From Candidatus Nitrotoga sp. AM1P (GTDB lineage: Bacteria > Pseudomonadota > Gammaproteobacteria > Burkholderiales > Gallionellaceae): 64,000 nucleotides of DNA. This document shows, in pieces, positions 60,656 to 64,000 of the stretch. The position numbers and the translations under genes were made by a program. Location of the stretch: NCBI RefSeq assembly GCF_013168275.1, contig NZ_AP019547.1, positions 806,001-870,000 on the forward strand. Direction: 5' to 3'. Every line of letters starts with the position of its first letter. Positions within the stretch are counted from its first letter, which is position 1. The notes below the pieces were generated by a model. That model searched no databases and had not been told where the DNA came from. It saw only the letters and a list, made by a program, of their open reading frames with translations.

Positions 60656-60677
60656 CCCGGTATAGCCGGGGTTTTTT
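60656..60677 (+). terminator. Intrinsic-terminator-like hairpin in the leader of the 60.8 kb gene
   Basis: CCCGG (60656-60660), loop TATAG, CCGGG (60666-60670), then G and six T. A TATAAT lies at 60625-60630, so a transcript begun there would form the hairpin after about 20 bases. No gene ends before it on the plus strand; the next ATG is at 60803. This suggests attenuation or a short untranslated RNA. Confidence 0.6.
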
Positions 60678-60802
60678 AATATGCTTGGGACTAGAGCGCA
60701 GAAGTTTTGTCCGCATGTAAGCAAGGTGTCTCGCTTGCAGCTGGGTGGATGACCTCCCCGCTTTAATTCACAGCGCATAATAAATTTAGGAGTTTGCACT
60801 GC

Positions 60803-63800
60803 ATGGAAAGCTTAAATTCTCAGCAACGTAGCACAGGTACTGATAGTGGAGTCGCTCCGCCCCCAGTTTTAAAATTGGGATTCGGAATGAAATTTGAAGA
60901 TCTCTACAGCTGCGATGGGTTACCCCGCATCGATTCGTGCTTCCTGGCCGAACTTGCTGAAGACGAACCATTGCTGGCGGAAAAACTGGCGACGGCGCGT
61001 AATGCACCAGACCATCTGACACACCTGGAAGAATCACAGCTCATTATTAATCTGGCCCCACATCTGGAAGATTTTCTTGGTCAACTATTCAATATTCAGA
61101 ACGCAGTTCGAGAGTTAGCAGAGCGACACAATGAGCTAGCACCGTTATTTCACTGCAAACGTATTTTTGTCCAGCGTAAGGCAGTACAGAAATATAAGAC
61201 AGCGGATGCTGCGGCTTTTGATGACGACGACCTCAGAGCCAGGTTGTTGCAGGCTTTCGGCGGCACCACCAGTGAAATGGACGAATTGCTTTTTGCCCGT
61301 AAAGTTAACAGCTGGCTTGATGCCGAAACAGAAAATATTGATCGAATCGATATAGCTATGCGGTATGCGGCCTGGGCTGTGCATACCACCGCAGGAAAAA
61401 AGCGTCATGGGCAGGGTGTATTGTTCAGGGTTCCTGCCAAGCTCGATTTTCAGCGCCTGGTGCCTATCATTCCAGTTGAGAATATTTCCTATACTGCGCA
61501 TCGTCTCGCGGATAGTCATCTTCGCCATCGCGAAGGTTTTGCCCTGACGGACAAAGGCACAGACTTGGCGGGTGCCTTGGGTGAAGCGAATTACTGCATT
61601 TGGTGCCACGAGCAAGGCAAGGATTCCTGCTCGGTCGGTATGCGAGAAAAAACCGGGGTGGATGGTTCTCCACCCCCATTTAAGAAAAGCGTTTTCGGCA
61701 TTCCGCTGGCGGGTTGCCCTGTGGATGAAAAAATTTCAGAATTTCATAAGGTTAAAGCGTCCGGTTTTGCACTAAGTGCGTTGGCTATCATCGCGGTAGA
61801 TAATCCGATGTGCGCTGCAACGGGGCATCGTATTTGTAATGACTGCATGAAATCTTGCATTTATCAAAAGCAGGAGTCAGTAAACATTCCACAGGCTGAA
61901 ACCCGGTCATTAAAGGATGTTCTTGAGCTGCCGTGGGGTTTTGAGATTTATAGCCTGCTCACCCGGTGGAACCCCCTCAATATTCGTCGCCCCTATCCGC
62001 ATGCTGCCACCGGTAAACGTGTACTTGTAGTAGGTATGGGTCCAGCCGGTTTTACGCTGGCACATCATTTGATGAATGACGGCCATGCCGTTGTCGGTGT
62101 CGATGGATTGAAAATCGAACCATTGCCTGGTGATTTATCTGGCGTGGATGCAGGCGGCAATCGAGTGGAATTTAGCCCGATATACGATGCAAGTATATTG
62201 ACAGAACCACTGGATAATCGGGTTATGGCCGGTTTTGGCGGGGTGGCCGAATACGGTATTACGGTTCGATGGGATAAGAATTTTCTCAAAATCATTCGCC
62301 TGCTGCTGGAGCGGCGCGCACAATTCGCGCTGTTCGGCGGAGTGCGTTTTGGCGGAACCATTACTGCTGAAAGTGCTTTTGAGCTGGGTTTCGATCATAT
62401 TGCACTAGCTGCGGGTGCTGGTCGTCCGACATTGCTCGATATACCAAACGGTATGGCATGCGGTGTTCGCACTGCGTCAGATTTTCTTATGGCATTACAA
62501 TTGACGGGGGCCGCCAAGCCTGACTCCATCGCTAACATGCAAGTCCGCTTGCCAGTTGTGGTAATCGGCGGTGGCTTGACCGCAATTGATACTGCCACGG
62601 AATCACTTGCCTATTACCCGGTGCAAGTTGAGAAATTTCTTTGCCGCTATGAAATGCTGGTAGCAGAAAAAGGTGAGGCGACATTGCGCAGCATGTGGTC
62701 GGCTTCTGAAGCAATTATAGGCGATGAATTTTTGAGTCATGCTCGGGCTATACGCGCGGAGCGGGCCCTAGCCTCGATCGAAGGACGTAACCCCAATATT
62801 CTTCAGCTTATCAAATCATGGGGGGGCGTCACTTTGGCCTATCGCAAGCGCCTGATCGACAGCCCTTCATATACCCTCAATCATGAAGAAGTAGAAAAAG
62901 CTCTGGAGGAAGGAATTTATTTTGCCGAAGGCTTGACCCCAGTGCGGGTAGAAGTGGATGCAAATGGCGATGCGACCGCCATGGTGGTGATGAACCAGAT
63001 ATTAGATGCCGAGGGCGCCTGGCAGAAAGCCGGGCAAATACACCTGCCGGCGCGCACCATCTTTGTAGCTGCGGGCACCCAACCGAACACAGTGCTGGCA
63101 CGCGAATTTCCAGAATACTTCAAGCTTGATGGACGTTACTTCCAGGCATGTGACGAACAGGGGGAACCAGTAAGACCAGAGCGTAGCAATGCCAAGCCGG
63201 CCAAGGCACACGTGCTGCAGTACAAGTACCATGATGGTCGTTTCGTCAGCTTTTTCGGTGACTTGCATCCTTCATATTCCGGTAACGTAGTCAAGGCCAT
63301 GGGCAGTGCGAAGCAGGGTTATCCGGTGCTCAGCAAGGTGCTGTCACAGGTTGCCGCTGCAGCCAAAGAGAATAATCAAGAATTTCTTGCACGCCTGGGC
63401 AACGATCTGCGCGCCACCATACATCAAGTGGTTCGTCTTACCCCTAATATTGTCGAAGTGATCGTCAAAGCCCCTGCCGCGGCGCGCAGCTTTCAACCGG
63501 GGCAGTTTTACCGTCTGCAGAATTACGAGACTCATGCCGCACAAGTCGAGGGTACGCGCATGGTTATGGAAGGTTTAGCCCTGACCGGCGCCTGGGTTGA
63601 TGCCGAGCAAGGCTTGCTCTCTACTATTGTGCTGGAAATGGGCGGCTCATCGCAGTTATGTACCATGCTGAAGCCCGGTGAACCGGTAGTACTTATGGGG
63701 CCAACTGGTACGCCCACTGAGATTGCTCCGGGGGAAATAGTGTTGCTGGCTGGTGGAGGCTTGGGCAACGCCGTACTATTTTCCATCGGCAAGGCATTCC

Positions 63801-64000
63801 GTAGCGTCGGCTCTAAAGTACTTTACTTTGCCGGCTACAAAAAAATGATAGACCGCTACAAAGTAGACGATATCGAAATGGCCGCCGATGTAGTGATTTG
63901 GTGCAGCGATGAAGCGCCCGGATTTATACCAAATCGTCCCCAAGACCGAACTTATGTAGGTAATATCGTGCAGGCCATCAAAGCCTATGCCAGCGGTGAA
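60803..64000 (+). CDS. Large FAD / Fe-S / NAD(P)H oxidoreductase (GltD-like plus DHOD-electron-transfer-like domains), 3' end outside the window
   Basis: Open from ATG 60803 (AGGAG 10 bases upstream) to the end of the window, 1066 codons with no stop. The first 380 residues are a poorly characterised region, with Cys clusters NYCIWCHEQGKDSCSVG and CAATGHRICNDCMKSC, probably Fe-S ligands. An FAD/NAD domain follows (RVLVVGMGPAGFTLAHHLMN near residue 410), with a second nucleotide fold (VVVIGGGLTAIDTATE near 585) and FVAAGTQPNTVL. The C-terminal part is ferredoxin-reductase-like (ARSFQPGQFYRLQNYE and LLAGGGLGNAVLFSIG). Architecture recalls glutamate-synthase small subunit fused to a DHOD-type electron-transfer subunit; role unknown. 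Confidence 0.85.
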   Translation, partial: MESLNSQQRSTGTDSGVAPPPVLKLGFGMKFEDLYSCDGLPRIDSCFLAELAEDEPLLAEKLATARNAPDHLTHLEESQLIINLAPHLEDFLGQLFNIQNAVRELAERHNELAPLFHCKRIFVQRKAVQKYKTADAAAFDDDDLRARLLQAFGGTTSEMDELLFARKVNSWLDAETENIDRIDIAMRYAAWAVHTTAGKKRHGQGVLFRVPAKLDFQRLVPIIPVENISYTAHRLADSHLRHREGFALTDKGTDLAGALGEANYCIWCHEQGKDSCSVGMREKTGVDGSPPPFKKSVFGIPLAGCPVDEKISEFHKVKASGFALSALAIIAVDNPMCAATGHRICNDCMKSCIYQKQESVNIPQAETRSLKDVLELPWGFEIYSLLTRWNPLNIRRPYPHAATGKRVLVVGMGPAGFTLAHHLMNDGHAVVGVDGLKIEPLPGDLSGVDAGGNRVEFSPIYDASILTEPLDNRVMAGFGGVAEYGITVRWDKNFLKIIRLLLERRAQFALFGGVRFGGTITAESAFELGFDHIALAAGAGRPTLLDIPNGMACGVRTASDFLMALQLTGAAKPDSIANMQVRLPVVVIGGGLTAIDTATESLAYYPVQVEKFLCRYEMLVAEKGEATLRSMWSASEAIIGDEFLSHARAIRAERALASIEGRNPNILQLIKSWGGVTLAYRKRLIDSPSYTLNHEEVEKALEEGIYFAEGLTPVRVEVDANGDATAMVVMNQILDAEGAWQKAGQIHLPARTIFVAAGTQPNTVLAREFPEYFKLDGRYFQACDEQGEPVRPERSNAKPAKAHVLQYKYHDGRFVSFFGDLHPSYSGNVVKAMGSAKQGYPVLSKVLSQVAAAAKENNQEFLARLGNDLRATIHQVVRLTPNIVEVIVKAPAAARSFQPGQFYRLQNYETHAAQVEGTRMVMEGLALTGAWVDAEQGLLSTIVLEMGGSSQLCTMLKPGEPVVLMGPTGTPTEIAPGEIVLLAGGGLGNAVLFSIGKAFRSVGSKVLYFAGYKKMIDRYKVDDIEMAADVVIWCSDEAPGFIPNRPQDRTYVGNIVQAIKAYASGE

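Overview
The window looks like a chromosomal segment of a betaproteobacterium, most plausibly a Nitrosomonadales/Gallionellaceae-type lineage. The reasons are near-balanced base composition, the gyrA-serC-serA-pheA-hisC-aroF-tyrA order, a RegB/RegA-type redox two-component pair, SMC and MutL of betaproteobacterial type, and the 3' large flavin/Fe-S oxidoreductase. The taxon is inferred from gene content, not from a database search.

Layout. 0-6.9 kb: glycogen/alpha-glucan block with divergent glgB (cut by the window edge) and glgC, then two different family-57 glycoside hydrolases. 6.9-11.3 kb: an accessory patch with an IS30-type element, an IS630-type element and an IS3-type element (all with broken transposases), a second IS3 scrap, an 11-bp periodic repeat, an intact-looking higBA toxin-antitoxin pair and a broken small gene. 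11.3-19.6 kb: secreted trypsin-like protease, radA, a Sel1-repeat protein, trhO and regBA. 19.8-25.6 kb: a PepSY membrane protein with a TonB-dependent receptor (iron/siderophore uptake), an NYN-domain protein and queF. 25.6-37.8 kb: smc, a PBP7-like endopeptidase, an MFS transporter, the grpE-dnaK-dnaJ chaperone set with sigma-32-type promoters, and the ABC-F protein Uup. 38.0-44.1 kb: a secreted thiol peroxidase, then a decayed integron. The integron consists of an intI 5' fragment on the + strand, an attI-like gap, and one gene cassette on the - strand with complementary core sites and an attC-like hairpin. A partial duplicate of mnmC truncates intI; an acyltransferase-like gene and the intact mnmC follow. 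44.2-53.4 kb: tyrA, aroF, hisC, pheA, serA, serC and gyrA, all on the minus strand (serine and aromatic/histidine amino-acid synthesis plus gyrase). 53.5-60.5 kb: ubiG-gph, three small envelope/regulatory proteins, miaA-mutL. 60.6-64 kb: a terminator-like hairpin in the leader of a very large NAD(P)H/FAD/Fe-S oxidoreductase that runs off the window.

How genes work together. GlgC makes ADP-glucose and GlgB branches the polymer; the two GH57 enzymes probably remodel or transfer maltodextrins. The TonB receptor and PepSY protein are adjacent and nearly overlapping, as expected for uptake followed by inner-membrane processing of a ferric siderophore. GrpE/DnaK/DnaJ form the Hsp70 cycle. UbiG/Gph and MutL/MiaA are translationally coupled pairs. 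The clearest unusual structure is the remnant integron at about 38.98-40.06 kb, fused to an mnmC duplication.

Limits: no tRNA, rRNA or CRISPR array was recognised. Family names rest on motifs read by eye.
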